From NCBI GenBank assembly GCA_017519415.1, contig JAFWSI010000034.1, positions 33,366-97,365 of the forward strand: DNA of 64,000 nt, read 5' to 3'. Every line of letters starts with the position of its first letter. Within the stretch, counting starts at the first letter, position 1. The DNA comes from Ruminococcus sp. (GTDB taxonomy: Bacteria; Bacillota; Clostridia; Oscillospirales; Ruminococcaceae). Under the pieces are notes generated by a model. The model made no database searches. It was not told where the DNA came from and saw only the letters and a list, made by a program, of their open reading frames with translations. The position numbers were made by a program, and so were the translations under genes. Of this stretch, positions 1 to 8,545 are shown in pieces.

Positions 1-122
1 ACAAGGACCTCTCCGTCCTGTATGAGCTGCTTTGCCTCTCCTCCCGAGCCCACAAAGGACGCGAATTTCAGAAGAGCGTCAAGCTTGATGAATTCCGTCG
101 TGATCTTTATCTTATCAGCCAT
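1..122 (-). CDS. yaaA: S4-domain RNA-binding protein, YaaA type (partial, 3' end outside window)
   Basis: Only the first 40 codons are inside the window. The product begins [20 protein letters not shown] and continues into a [15 protein letters not shown] stretch, which is the typical start of the short S4-like proteins (about 70 aa) that bind structured RNA. In many Firmicutes this gene sits between dnaN and recF, and here it follows dnaN and one small membrane gene on the same strand, so position supports the call. The ATG at 120-122 lies 19 bases after the preceding stop and has a weak AAAGG ribosome-binding sequence. Precise biological role of the family is not settled; it is usually linked to ribosome or RNA functions. 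Confidence 0.85.
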   Translation of the reverse strand, partial: MADKIKITTEFIKLDALLKFASFVGSGGEAKQLIQDGEVL

Positions 123-141
123 GATTATCAGCCTTTCGGTA

Positions 142-522
142 TCACTTTTTCTTGATCTTTACTATCTTTCCGTTTTCATCGCGGGTATATTTTGCCGCAA
201 AGGCAGGATTCTGCGCGGCGAGCTCCTCAAATGCCTCCGGGTGCTCCTCGCAGAACATATACGCGTACATTGCCTTTGTCCTTATATTCTTTTCGCTGTT
301 CTTGTCGGCTATCTTCTGGGAAAGCTTGTTTCTGATGAATATACAGCTGCATACCGCTCCCGCAGCAAATACTGCGCCGAGGGGCAGCAGGAACCAGTGC
401 TGATCGCAGGTGAAAATGCACGCTAACGCCGCGATAGCAAGGAAGACCACCAGACAGCTCCCGAGACCGGATACAAAAGTAGCCGTCGGTGAATAGCGGT
501 ACGATCTGTATGTTATATACAT
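142..522 (-). CDS. small membrane protein of unknown function
   Basis: A 126-residue protein not recognised as any named family. Residues 15-35 and about 42-63 are hydrophobic and look like two transmembrane helices ([19 protein letters not shown] and a second segment ending in CSCIFI). The rest is a charged cytoplasmic tail rich in Lys/Glu, containing [21 protein letters not shown] and a basic end, VKIKKK. It starts 15 bases after the dnaN stop with a GGGTGG ribosome-binding site, so it is probably cotranscribed with dnaA-dnaN and the S4 gene. Its place inside this very conserved operon is unusual and may be lineage-specific. Confidence 0.75.
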   Translation of the reverse strand: MYITYRSYRYSPTATFVSGLGSCLVVFLAIAALACIFTCDQHWFLLPLGAVFAAGAVCSCIFIRNKLSQKIADKNSEKNIRTKAMYAYMFCEEHPEAFEELAAQNPAFAAKYTRDENGKIVKIKKK

Positions 523-537
523 TTTTGTTCCACCCCG

Positions 538-1644
538 TCAGTTTTTCAGCTGTATGGGCATTACCAGGAATATGAAGCTCTCGCCTTCAAGGGGAAGTAT
601 CTCTATTACCTTCATTGCTCCGTTGAAGCGTACCCTGATCTTGTCTCCCTCGGCAGCTCTCAGAGCTTCGAGGACGAGCTTGTTATTGAAGCCGATAGTA
701 ACAGTTTCTCCCGAAATATCAGCAGAAAAAGCGTCGTTTATCTTTCCTATGCCGGTCTTGCAGCTTATTTTCATAACTCCGTTTCCAACCTCGCAGCGGA
801 TAGGAGACTTGTTCTTGTCGTCGATGAGCAGCGAGCAGCGCTCGAGACAGGTGACAAAGTCCTTCTTGCTGAGGATAACCTCTGTCTTGCAGCCCGAGGG
901 TATGCTGAGCTTATAATTATGGAAAACACCCTCAAGGAGTCTTGATATTACGATAACTCTTCCCAGCTCGAAAATTATGTGACGGTCGTTGGTGCAGACC
1001 GTGCAGAGCTTTTCGTTATCGTCGTCCTTGATAAGGGTGGATACTTCAAGAAGAGCCTTTTTCGGCACTACAAAGTGATACTTTTCACCGCAGTCCGTGA
1101 GCTCGTTCCTGATAGCAAGCCTGAAGCCGTCTATAGCTACCATATTGAAGCTGCCTTCCTCGATGTCAAAGAGCTCGCCTGTGAGAACGGGCTTGCTTTC
1201 GTTGAGGGAAGCAGCATAGCTTGTCATATTTATCATTGATTTGAGGATAGACTGCTTTACGGAGAAGCTCCTTGCAGAGTCTACCTTGGGCAGCTCCGGA
1301 TATTCGTTTGCAGACATCGCGGGGAAGCTGCACTCCGTAGCGCTGCATGAGATATTGATAACAAGATTTTCATCGATGTCGAAGGTTATATCATCTCCGG
1401 ACATACGTCTTGTGAATTCGCTGAAAAGTCTTGCGCTTGTAACAAATTCGCCCTCTCCCTCGGTAGAGGCGTTTATTGAGGTGCGTATTCCCATTTCGAG
1501 ATTATATGCGGTGAGCTCGACGCTTCCCTCCGACACGCGGACCTTTATACCCTCGAGAGCAGGGATAGTAGATTTGGGTGAAACAGCTCTTGAAACGTTG
1601 CTTATTGCTTCGCTGAGCTCTGTCTTATTACATGTGAATTTCAT
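538..1644 (-). CDS. dnaN: DNA polymerase III sliding clamp (beta subunit)
   Basis: A 368-residue protein starting MKFTCNKTELSEAISNVSRA, the usual first helix of the beta clamp. The three repeated clamp folds can be followed (for example VELTAYNLEMGI in domain 1 and NESKPVLTGELFDIEEG at the domain 1-2 transition). It ends IFLVMPIQLKN, matching the family's conserved C-terminal 'MP(I/M)' signature close to the partner-binding pocket. The ring-shaped dimer tethers the replicative polymerase and many repair proteins to DNA. I chose the ATG at 1642-1644 because GGAGGC stands seven bases upstream; a start ten codons further upstream would lack a site. The gene is downstream of dnaA on the same strand, the usual origin arrangement. 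Confidence 0.97.
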   Translation of the reverse strand: MKFTCNKTELSEAISNVSRAVSPKSTIPALEGIKVRVSEGSVELTAYNLEMGIRTSINASTEGEGEFVTSARLFSEFTRRMSGDDITFDIDENLVINISCSATECSFPAMSANEYPELPKVDSARSFSVKQSILKSMINMTSYAASLNESKPVLTGELFDIEEGSFNMVAIDGFRLAIRNELTDCGEKYHFVVPKKALLEVSTLIKDDDNEKLCTVCTNDRHIIFELGRVIVISRLLEGVFHNYKLSIPSGCKTEVILSKKDFVTCLERCSLLIDDKNKSPIRCEVGNGVMKISCKTGIGKINDAFSADISGETVTIGFNNKLVLEALRAAEGDKIRVRFNGAMKVIEILPLEGESFIFLVMPIQLKN

Positions 1645-2121
1645 TTTAAAAGCCTCCGAAGAATACCTTATCACGGAAAATAAGATATAATAAGATAATA
1701 ATATATATTTTTATTGTTGTTGTTATTGTGTCGGTTGAAAAGTTGGAACTGCACTTATTTGCAGATATACTCCGCAAAGCCCGTCCACACAGGTATGTGG
1801 TGAAATTATTGAAAGTGTGGAAAGCCTTCCGGCTTGTCCCTGGCAGTGTTGGAAGTGTGAGAAAATGTTGAGTTGAAATGAAAAACAAGTTGAGAAAAAA
1901 GTGGAAAGGCAGTTTTTGTTATTTTTTTATGCGTTTTATTTCACAATGCTGTTGGGTGTTGAATGTTCCTGTTGTTGAAATGACTTCCGTTCATCTTCCT
2001 GTTAAATTTTACAATGCTTTATGCTTCGTAAAAAATCAGGGACGAGCTTTTGAGGATAAGTTTTAAACATTGTGTTGAAAACTGTGTTGAATGAGCGGCA
2101 TTCCACTTTTTCAACTGTTGA
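1645..2121. other. dnaA-dnaN intergenic region, probable downstream half of oriC
   Basis: A non-coding 477-bp stretch, AT-rich, with many TGTTGAA-type elements: 1958, 1971, 2073-2081, 2085-2093 and a TTTTTCAAC at about 2107. The pair at 2073-2093 reads TGTTGAAAA then TGTTGAATG with 12 bp between starts. A very AT-rich run with TAAGATA/ATAAGATA repeats lies at 1681-1715 and could be the unwinding element. Function is inferred from place and repeats; the boxes are not the textbook TTATCCACA. Confidence 0.7.
2073..2094. repeat. two-box 22-bp cassette, copy 1 (candidate DnaA boxes)
   Basis: Contains TGTTGAAAA (2073-2081; complement TTTTCAACA) and TGTTGAATG (2085-2093; complement CATTCAACA). The same 22 bases occur at 3656-3677 on the other side of dnaA with a single difference at position 12 of the cassette (G here, A there). 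Confidence 0.75.
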
Positions 2122-3492
2122 TCATACCTTGCTCTTGTCCTTGATGTTCTTGATGATGTCGTTTACAAGGTTCTTGAGATTTGCGTCCTTTTCCATAGAC
2201 TCGGTAACGCTTGTTACAGAGTAAACTATGGTGGAGTGATCTCTGCCGCCGAACTCGGTACCTATGGAAGCAAGGGGCATCTGAGTGATCTCTCTTACTA
2301 CGTATATAGCCACCTTACGGGCTGTGGAGATCTGTGCCGAACGCTTGCTGGAGCGGAGATCGTCGGGAGATACGCCGTACACCGTGGATACCTCCGAGAT
2401 GATCTTCTCCACTGTAATCGGTATGGGCTGCTCGTCTGTGAGCACGTCGCGGATAACGCTCTGCGCCATTGATATTGTTATGGGACTTCCCGCAAAGTGG
2501 TTGAGAGCCTTCAGACGTACAACTGCGCCTTCCAGCTGTCTGATGTTGGATTTCAGGCGGTTTGCCATGAACTCTGCCACCTCGCTGGGCATCTTGAGCT
2601 CAAGAAGCTCTGATTTTCTGTTTATGATAGCAAGCCTTGTCTCGTAATCGGGAGCTGATATATCGGCTATGAGACCGCCCTCGAAACGGGTGCGGAGACG
2701 CTCTTCAAGAGTGAGGAGCTCCTTGGGCGGCTTATCCGAGGTGATGACTATCTGCTTGCCCTCCTGGTGGAGCTTGTAGAAGGTGTGGAAAAATTCCTCC
2801 TGCATACGCTCTCTTCCGGAGAAGAATTGTATATCGTCTATGAGGAGTATATCCGCATTCCTGTACTTGTCGTGGAAATCGGATATGGAGCTCTTGTTGA
2901 GAGCGCTCACAAGGTCGCTGCCGAAGGTCTCGCTGGTAACGTAAACGATATTGAAGTCGGGATGATTCTTTCTTACCTCGTTGGCGATAGCTGTGATGAG
3001 GTGGGTCTTGCCCATTCCCGAAGGGCCGTATATGAACAGCGGATTATAATCGGGAACTGCCTTTGAGCCGCAGTTCTTTGCCACGGATTTGCTGCACGCA
3101 AGGGCAAATTCGTTTGAACGTCCCTCGATGAAGGTATCGAAGGTATAATCGTAATTCGCAAATTTATAGGACTGCTCCAGCTCGGCGTGCTTCTGCTCCA
3201 GCTCGGCGTCCGTGGGGACCTTTATTTTCTCCGGCTCGTCGGACTCGACATTGATGACGATATTGACATTCAGGCCGAGAACATTTAGGAAAGCGTCCTT
3301 GAGTACGGCGTCGTATGTAGTCATTACGATATTCTTCTGAAAATCGGTCTGTACGCTGAAAACAGCGTCAGATCCGTTGAAGCTTACGGGGACAAGCGGG
3401 TCTATCCAGGTCTTGATACCGATCTCGGGAATTTTTCCGTTTTCGAGGCAGTAGCTTTTTACGTTCTCGAAAACCTCGTCAAATGAATTCAT
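2122..3492 (-). CDS. dnaA: chromosomal replication initiator protein DnaA
   Basis: A 456-residue initiator. The N-terminal helicase-interaction domain is followed by a short linker, the AAA+ ATPase domain with Walker A GPSGMGKTH and Walker B LLIDDIQFF, and the DNA-binding domain IV with the signature GGRDHSTIVYSVTSV near the C-terminus. DnaA-ATP opens the origin and also regulates transcription. I chose the ATG at 3490-3492 (MNSFDEVFENVK) because GGAGG precedes it by five bases and because this gives the usual family length; the open frame runs another 100 codons upstream but through the AT-rich repeat region and promoter, so that extension is not protein. Flanking repeats on both sides suggest autoregulation. 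Confidence 0.98.
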   Translation of the reverse strand: MNSFDEVFENVKSYCLENGKIPEIGIKTWIDPLVPVSFNGSDAVFSVQTDFQKNIVMTTYDAVLKDAFLNVLGLNVNIVINVESDEPEKIKVPTDAELEQKHAELEQSYKFANYDYTFDTFIEGRSNEFALACSKSVAKNCGSKAVPDYNPLFIYGPSGMGKTHLITAIANEVRKNHPDFNIVYVTSETFGSDLVSALNKSSISDFHDKYRNADILLIDDIQFFSGRERMQEEFFHTFYKLHQEGKQIVITSDKPPKELLTLEERLRTRFEGGLIADISAPDYETRLAIINRKSELLELKMPSEVAEFMANRLKSNIRQLEGAVVRLKALNHFAGSPITISMAQSVIRDVLTDEQPIPITVEKIISEVSTVYGVSPDDLRSSKRSAQISTARKVAIYVVREITQMPLASIGTEFGGRDHSTIVYSVTSVTESMEKDANLKNLVNDIIKNIKDKSKV

Positions 3493-3565
3493 AGGAACCT
3501 CCGAATTAATGTAAGTTTTGTTGGAGAAAAAATAACGATACTCTCCTATAATAATATATGATACT

Positions 3566-3594
3566 ATTATATCATAAAGGAGAAAAAAAAGCAA
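3566..3594 (-). promoter_or_regulatory. candidate dnaA promoter
   Basis: On the minus strand TTGCTT (3589-3594), 17-bp spacer, TATAAT (3566-3571), about 70 bases upstream of the dnaA start. The -10 is perfect; the -35 is weak. Candidate boxes at 3634-3677 lie just upstream, consistent with DnaA autoregulation (inference). Confidence 0.55.
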
Positions 3595-3895
3595 GCGAAT
3601 TCCTATGTTCAAGAGGTAGAAAAAAACAGTTCTTTCAACACTCAAATTGACAGATTGTTGAAAACTATGTTGAATGATTTTAAAAAATACCCGCATACAT
3701 CGGTATTCAGAGAATGAAAATGTTGAATAACAGGAGTGGATAAGATTTTTAACGGAAAAAACAGACTTTTTTTCAGCTTTCTGCAATTCAGCCGTGAAAT
3801 CGGACAAAGTGTTGAAATTTTAAGGCCGCACGTTAAGAATATATTGGTAAAAAAACAGAAAATAATTCCCTCATCGAAAAAATTTCATTTATTGC
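3595..3895. other. dnaA-rpmH intergenic region, probable upstream half of oriC
   Basis: Non-coding and AT-rich. It carries TTTCAACAC (3633-3641), the two-box cassette (3656-3677), TGTTGAATAA (3720-3729) and TGTTGAAAT (about 3809). With the cluster at 1645-2121 this resembles the bipartite origin of Bacillus subtilis, where boxes lie on both sides of dnaA. No gene is supported here. Confidence 0.65.
3656..3677. repeat. two-box 22-bp cassette, copy 2 (candidate DnaA boxes)
   Basis: TGTTGAAAA (3656-3664) and TGTTGAATG (3668-3676), the same order, spacing and orientation as 2073-2094, with 21 of 22 bases identical. Confidence 0.75.
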
Positions 3896-3924
3896 TTGAC
3901 ACAGAGAGCTTTTTAATATATAAT
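3896..3924 (+). promoter_or_regulatory. promoter of rpmH
   Basis: Perfect TTGACA (3896-3901), 17-bp spacer and TATAAT (3919-3924), giving a leader of about 100 bases before rpmH. This is a consensus housekeeping promoter. Confidence 0.85.
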
Positions 3925-4032
3925 AATTTAGTGTAATGCAGGGCGAAGTGTCTCTGCACGCAGATCATGCTTGTCAGAGCTGTCACATCGGACGGCTCTT
4001 GTATACAATTCGCAGAGAGGAGGACACTGAAT

Positions 4033-4167
4033 ATGAAAAGAACATATCAGCCTAAGAAGCTCCACAGAAAGAAGGAGCACGGCTTCATGAAGAGAATGGC
4101 TACAAAGAACGGCAGAAAGGTTTTAGCTCGTAGAAGATCTAAGGGCAGAGCAAGATTAACTCACTGA
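4033..4167 (+). CDS. rpmH: 50S ribosomal protein bL34
   Basis: A 44-residue, very basic protein starting [20 protein letters not shown] and ending [11 protein letters not shown], the almost invariant bL34 sequence. It is a late-assembly large-subunit protein. The chosen ATG gives the exact family length and has AGAGAGGAGGA upstream. It is divergent from dnaA and followed by a strong terminator that separates it, at least partly, from rnpA. Confidence 0.98.
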   Translation: MKRTYQPKKLHRKKEHGFMKRMATKNGRKVLARRRSKGRARLTH

Positions 4168-4174
4168 CGAGGCT

Positions 4175-4206
4175 GACCACAAAATCATTATTTTGTGGTC
4201 TTTTTT
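4175..4206 (+). terminator. rho-independent terminator after rpmH
   Basis: Stem GACCACAAAAT (4175-4185), loop CATT, complementary ATTTTGTGGTC (4190-4200), then TTTTTT. Likely partial, letting some transcripts read into rnpA. Confidence 0.9.
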
Positions 4207-4234
4207 GTTAGGACGGCTATATGCAGGTGAGATT

Positions 4235-4603
4235 ATGCTTTATACGGAAATACTGAACGATAACAAGGACTTCCTTGCCCTCTACAAAAGAGGCAGGTAC
4301 GCCGCTTCAAAATATTCGGTCATATATGTAAGACCAAACAGTAAGCCCTTCAACCGCCTCGGCATAACCGCAGGAAAGAAAGTGGGCAACGCCGTCTGCC
4401 GCAACAGAGCCAAAAGACTTATCCGTCTTGCCTACAGGAACGCAGAGCTGAAGCTCCCCGTGGGTATGGATATTGTCATAGTGGCAAGAACTGCCATATG
4501 CAGTGTGAAATCAGACGAATACTGCGGATATATGAACAGGTACGGAGTGAATGAGATCAATAAGATGTTCAGGAGCTTCGACAGCAAAGAAAAGCGCGTA
4601 TGA
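4235..4603 (+). CDS. rnpA: ribonuclease P protein component
   Basis: A 122-residue basic protein. The family signature is visible as [18 protein letters not shown] (the RNR motif), followed by DIVIVAR. It assists the catalytic RNase P RNA in removing tRNA 5' leaders. I took the ATG at 4235 ([13 protein letters not shown]), which gives normal length and has AGGTGAG four bases upstream; the frame is open 14 codons further upstream but that begins in the rpmH terminator. It overlaps yidD by four bases (ATGA), so translation of the two is probably coupled. Confidence 0.96.
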   Translation: MLYTEILNDNKDFLALYKRGRYAASKYSVIYVRPNSKPFNRLGITAGKKVGNAVCRNRAKRLIRLAYRNAELKLPVGMDIVIVARTAICSVKSDEYCGYMNRYGVNEINKMFRSFDSKEKRV

Positions 4604-4887
4604 AATATATCGTTCTGGGGATCATTAAATTCTACCGGAAATTCATATCCCCCCTTTTTCCGCCAAAGTGTAAATATTATCCTACGTGCAGCACCTACGC
4701 TCTGGAGGCTGTAAGGCGCTTCGGCGCAGTGCGGGGATCGGCTCTTGCCGTGTGGAGGATACTCCGCTGCAACCCGTGGTCAATGGGCGGCATAGATCAT
4801 GTTCCCGAAAAATTCACGTTCAGAGTTAAAAAGTACGACTTCACGGATCCCGATTACGGTGAGAATGAAGACAACAAAAAGATTTAA
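4600..4887 (+). CDS. yidD: membrane protein insertion efficiency factor YidD
   Basis: A 95-residue protein with the strongly conserved YidD pattern: [28 protein letters not shown] and [18 protein letters not shown]. The three cysteines in KCKYYPTCS and RCNPW are the family's hallmark. It is a small peripheral membrane protein that helps YidC insert proteins. It sits between rnpA (4-bp overlap) and yidC (12-bp gap), the standard order. Confidence 0.96.
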   Translation: MKYIVLGIIKFYRKFISPLFPPKCKYYPTCSTYALEAVRRFGAVRGSALAVWRILRCNPWSMGGIDHVPEKFTFRVKKYDFTDPDYGENEDNKKI

Positions 4888-4899
4888 GAGGGATGAATA

Positions 4900-6021
4900 T
4901 TGAACGCACTTTATGATATTATCGGCGTGCCTTTCGGCTACCTGATGAGACTTATCTATTCGCTGTGCAACAACTATGCCATAGCGATTATACTTTTTAC
5001 GGTAATCACAAAAATACTGCTCTTTCCGGTCAATTACAAGACCCAGAAGGGCGCGGCAAGAATGCAGCTTCTCAATCCGAAGCTGGAAAAGCTCAAGAAA
5101 AGCTTCGCCAATAATCAGCAGAGATTACAGGAGGAACAGCAGAAGCTTTATCAGCAGGAGGGCGTGAACCCCATGGGCTCATGTCTGCCCGCTTTTATAC
5201 AGATGTTCCTGCTTTTCGGCGTTATTGACGTTATTTATAAGCCGGTGACCCATATTCTCAATATCTCGAAGAATATCATCGACGCTGCCTGCGATATTGC
5301 AGGTGCCGATACAAGAAACCTCAGATGCGAGCTCATGACAATGGAGCACCTGAGGGATAACGGAGACAAGTATTCCGCTCTGGGAGAAAATTTCCTTTCA
5401 AAGGTTACGGAGTTCAATGAGAAGTTCACCATATTCGGTGCTAATCTCGGAAAGACCCCCACTATACACCCCGAGGGCGGCTGGACGAAGGAAGCGCTCA
5501 TACTCTGCGCTATCCCCTTCCTTGCAGGTCTCTCGCAGCTTCTCGTGTCGGTATACAGCCAGATACACCAGAAAAAGACAAATCCCGCAACTCAGCCCGG
5601 CGGCGGATGCATGTCCGTTCTTATGTACGGTATGCCTCTTCTCTCGGTATGGTTCGCATTCCAGGTGCCCGCAGGTGTCGGCTTCTACTGGATATGGTCA
5701 TCAGTATTTTCATTCATTATAACCTTTGCGCTTAACTGCTACTTTACTCCCGAGCGCATAAAGGTGATAAATGAGAAGGAAAAAGAAAAAGCAAGAATCT
5801 ACGCAGAAAAACATCCGAATAAGAAAACCTTCATGCAGAAGATGATGGAGCAGCAGGCTGCTCTCGATCAGCAGAACGGCGGTTCTTCGGCTTCAGGAAA
5901 GTCAAAGGGAATCTCACGCTCTGAACAGAGCAGACAGAACCGCGATAAGATCAAGGAAGCAAGAAGACGCATGGCTGAGAAATACGGTGATTCTTATGAG
6001 GATAATGATGACGAGGATTAA
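4900..6021 (+). CDS. yidC: membrane protein insertase YidC/OxaA
   Basis: A 373-residue membrane insertase. An N-terminal helix (residues 1-20) is followed by the conserved YidC core: a hydrophobic helix near IAIILFTVITKILLFPVNY, the amphipathic EKLKKSF...QQEGVNPMGSCLPAFIQM motif, and later helices around 195-215 and 230-270. The C-terminal third (about 285-373) is highly charged and likely binds ribosomes or RNA-binding partners. The start is TTG at 4900: an upstream ATG at 4893 is out of frame and ends after seven codons. GAGGG stands nine bases before the TTG. It is a YidC of the Gram-positive type, without the large periplasmic domain. Confidence 0.95.
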   Translation: MNALYDIIGVPFGYLMRLIYSLCNNYAIAIILFTVITKILLFPVNYKTQKGAARMQLLNPKLEKLKKSFANNQQRLQEEQQKLYQQEGVNPMGSCLPAFIQMFLLFGVIDVIYKPVTHILNISKNIIDAACDIAGADTRNLRCELMTMEHLRDNGDKYSALGENFLSKVTEFNEKFTIFGANLGKTPTIHPEGGWTKEALILCAIPFLAGLSQLLVSVYSQIHQKKTNPATQPGGGCMSVLMYGMPLLSVWFAFQVPAGVGFYWIWSSVFSFIITFALNCYFTPERIKVINEKEKEKARIYAEKHPNKKTFMQKMMEQQAALDQQNGGSSASGKSKGISRSEQSRQNRDKIKEARRRMAEKYGDSYEDNDDED

Positions 6022-6041
6022 ATCCTCAGGGAGGTAAAAGT

Positions 6042-7103
6042 ATGACTGAAATTTTCACAGCAAGATCCGTTGACGAGGCTAAGGAACTCGCAGCAAAAAA
6101 ATTCGGAAAAAAGATCAGTGAGATCAGCTTTGAGATCATCGACGAGGGCAAGAAGGGACTTTTCGGTCTCGGCTCAAAGGAAGCAAAGGTAAAGGCTACA
6201 GTTAACGACGGCGCTGCTCCCGCAGCTGCTGAGTCGCCAAAGACCACATCTGCTCCCGCGCCCAAGGCTGAGCCTGTGACAAAGACCGTCGCAGAGGAAA
6301 AGCCTGTTGTAACTACAGAAACAACGGCAGCTCCCGAAGCTGCTGAGATAAAGGCAGATGCTGCTGACAGTGTTCCCGAGGAAATCGACGACGAGGAGGC
6401 TTATTCCCTCGACAACTTCACTCTCATCGAGGACGAGGCTCTTATCAATCCCAAGGTAAAGCTTGCAAAGGATTACATAACCAGCATTCTCAGAGCTATG
6501 GGAGTTGACGCAGAGTTTGTCGTATATCAGAACGAAACAGGCGCTATCGTCAATATCGAAAGCAACAACAACGGTACTATCATAGGCAGACGCGGTGAGA
6601 CTCTTGACGCTATCCAGTATCTCTGCTCCATTATTGCCAACAAGGGCGACAAGGATTACTACAGGATCACCATCGACTGTCTCGGATACAGAAGCAAGAG
6701 AAAGGAAACTCTTGAGCAGCTGGCTGCAAAGGTGGCAAAGTCTGTCCTCAGGACCGGCCGTTCACAGCCCCTCGAGCCCATGAATCCCTACGAGAGAAGA
6801 GTTATACACTCGGCTATATCCAATATAGAGGGAGTTTCCTCACGCTCTGTCGGCGAGGAGCCCTACAGAAAGATAATTATTTCTTCAAATAATCCCAGAA
6901 GCGGCGGAAGAAGAAATGACAGGCGCGACAACCGCGGCGGAAGAAGAAACGACAGACGCGGAGGCGAAAGAAGAAACCGTGACAGAGAGGTAAATATGGA
7001 GCGCAGAAGCGTTGACCTCTCAACAAGCTTTGAAAAGGATTACAAGAGACCCAAGCCCGAGGACAGCATCGAGGGCGGCCTCTACGGAAAGATCGAACTT
7101 TAA
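6042..7103 (+). CDS. jag: Jag/KhpB-type RNA-binding protein (Jag-N, KH, R3H)
   Basis: A 353-residue protein. Residues 1-53 are the Jag-N domain (MTEIFTARSVDEAKELAAKK, GKKGLFGLGSKEAKV). A long Ala/Pro/Glu linker (55-130) follows, then a KH domain whose GXXG loop is GRRGETLDAIQYL, then an R3H domain with ERRVIH. It ends with a 60-70 residue tail rich in Arg and Gly (GGRRNDRRDNRGGRRNDRR), which is unusual in length and looks like an RGG-type nucleic-acid-binding tail. The family binds RNA and influences cell elongation and division in Firmicutes. It directly follows yidC, the typical neighbour. Confidence 0.93.
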   Translation: MTEIFTARSVDEAKELAAKKFGKKISEISFEIIDEGKKGLFGLGSKEAKVKATVNDGAAPAAAESPKTTSAPAPKAEPVTKTVAEEKPVVTTETTAAPEAAEIKADAADSVPEEIDDEEAYSLDNFTLIEDEALINPKVKLAKDYITSILRAMGVDAEFVVYQNETGAIVNIESNNNGTIIGRRGETLDAIQYLCSIIANKGDKDYYRITIDCLGYRSKRKETLEQLAAKVAKSVLRTGRSQPLEPMNPYERRVIHSAISNIEGVSSRSVGEEPYRKIIISSNNPRSGGRRNDRRDNRGGRRNDRRGGERRNRDREVNMERRSVDLSTSFEKDYKRPKPEDSIEGGLYGKIEL

Positions 7104-7110
7104 TATCTGA

Positions 7111-7138
7111 AACAACGGCGTTATGCCGTTGTTTTTTT
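7111..7138 (+). terminator. terminator between jag and mnmE
   Basis: AACAACGGC (7111-7119), loop GTTAT, GCCGTTGTT (7125-7133), followed by Ts. The mnmE ribosome-binding site AGGAG starts right after, so it may act as an attenuator. Confidence 0.85.
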
Positions 7139-7150
7139 AGGAGTGATAAA

Positions 7151-8512
7151 ATGTCGACTATTGCTGCTGTTTCGACTCCGAATGCAATGGGCGGTATAGC
7201 CGTTATAAGGATCTCGGGCGAGGACGCCCTGAAGGTGGCGGAGAGGATATTCTCCCCTTACGGCAATAAAAAGGTCGCGGATATGTCAGGATATACCTGT
7301 GCCTACGGTATAGCTCATGACGGCGGTGAAAGACTTGACGACTGCATTCTTACGGTGTTCCGCGCTCCTCACAGCTATACGGGTGAGGACATCGCGGAGC
7401 TCTCCTGCCACGGCGGACTTTACGTCACCAAAAAAGTGCTGCGGGCGGCTCTTAAAAACGGAGCTGTCAACGCAGAGGCAGGCGAGTTCACGAAAAGAGC
7501 TTATTTAAACGGAAAGCTGGATCTAACGCAGGCAGAGGCAGTAATGGATATTATTTCCGCAAAGGGCGAGCGGGAGCTAAAAATGGCGGAAAGCCTCCGT
7601 GAGGGAGCTGCCTTCAGGAAGGCTGAGAAATGCTCGTCTGTGCTGCTGAAGATACTGGGTGACCTTGCGGCCTGGGCAGATTATCCCGAGGAGGATATTC
7701 CCGAGGTAAAGCCGGAGGTTCTGTCAGAGGAGCTGAAGGAAGTCCGCGACGAGCTCAGGTCTCTGGTCAGAAATTACGACAGCGGAAGGATACTTCGCGA
7801 GGGAGTGGCAACTGCTATAATAGGACGTCCGAACGTCGGAAAATCTACACTTTTCAACTGCCTCAGCGGCTGCGAGAGAAGTATTGTCACCGAGATCGCA
7901 GGCACTACGAGAGATATTATCGAGGAGTCTGTGAGAATCGGCGACATCACTCTCAGGCTCTCGGATACGGCAGGTATCCATGAAACGGACGATGTTATCG
8001 AAGGTATCGGAGTTGACATGGCCGAGAAAATGATCGATAAGTCAGAGCTTGTTATAGCTGTTTTTGACGGAAGCTGTCCGCTCACAGAGGACGATCTGTA
8101 TTTAATTAATAAAATTAATAAAAATAAAACAATAGCCGTCATTAATAAAAATGATGTGGAGCAGCTGATTGATACTTCCCTGCTTGCGGACAAGATTAAA
8201 CATATTGTATATATTTCCGCGAGGGAAAGCAAAGGAGTAGATGAGCTCCGGAGAAATATAGAGGAGATATTCAGGCTTAACGAAGCGGATTTTGACACTG
8301 CTACAGCTGCAAACGAACGTCAGAAAAGATGTGTTGATAAAGCCCTTGAAGGTGTTGAAAATGCTATTTCATCACTTGAAATCGGTGAAATGCTGGACGC
8401 GGTAAATGTTCTCATTGATGAAGCCGAGCAGTCACTTCTTGAGCTTACAGGAAAAAAAGTTACCGAGGCAGTAGTTGACGAAGTATTCTCGCGCTTCTGT
8501 GTCGGAAAATAA
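7151..8512 (+). CDS. mnmE: tRNA-modifying GTPase MnmE (TrmE)
   Basis: A 453-residue GTPase. The N-terminal tetrahydrofolate-binding domain starts MSTIAAVSTPNAMGGIAVIR. The inserted G domain shows GRPNVGKST (P-loop), GTTRDIIEE (G2), DTAG (G3) and NKND (G4). The protein ends FCVGK, matching the family's C-terminal C-[IVL]-GK motif with its zinc/THF-linked cysteine. With MnmG it makes the 5-carboxymethylaminomethyl group on U34 of some tRNAs. mnmG follows directly, separated only by a parS-type palindrome. Confidence 0.97.
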   Translation: MSTIAAVSTPNAMGGIAVIRISGEDALKVAERIFSPYGNKKVADMSGYTCAYGIAHDGGERLDDCILTVFRAPHSYTGEDIAELSCHGGLYVTKKVLRAALKNGAVNAEAGEFTKRAYLNGKLDLTQAEAVMDIISAKGERELKMAESLREGAAFRKAEKCSSVLLKILGDLAAWADYPEEDIPEVKPEVLSEELKEVRDELRSLVRNYDSGRILREGVATAIIGRPNVGKSTLFNCLSGCERSIVTEIAGTTRDIIEESVRIGDITLRLSDTAGIHETDDVIEGIGVDMAEKMIDKSELVIAVFDGSCPLTEDDLYLINKINKNKTIAVINKNDVEQLIDTSLLADKIKHIVYISARESKGVDELRRNIEEIFRLNEADFDTATAANERQKRCVDKALEGVENAISSLEIGEMLDAVNVLIDEAEQSLLELTGKKVTEAVVDEVFSRFCVGK

Positions 8513-8528
8513 TGTTTCATGTGAAACA
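8513..8528. promoter_or_regulatory. parS site 1
   Basis: TGTTTCATGTGAAACA, one base from the consensus TGTTTCACGTGAAACA, in the mnmE-mnmG gap. ParB is expected to load here. Confidence 0.88.
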
Positions 8529-8545
8529 TCAAAGGAGGGAGAAAA

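Noticed and set aside
3493-3807. N-terminal extension of DnaA by 105 codons
   Set aside because: The frame is open but covers the AT-rich box region and promoter, has no ribosome-binding site and gives a non-DnaA sequence; the ATG at 3492 has a good site.
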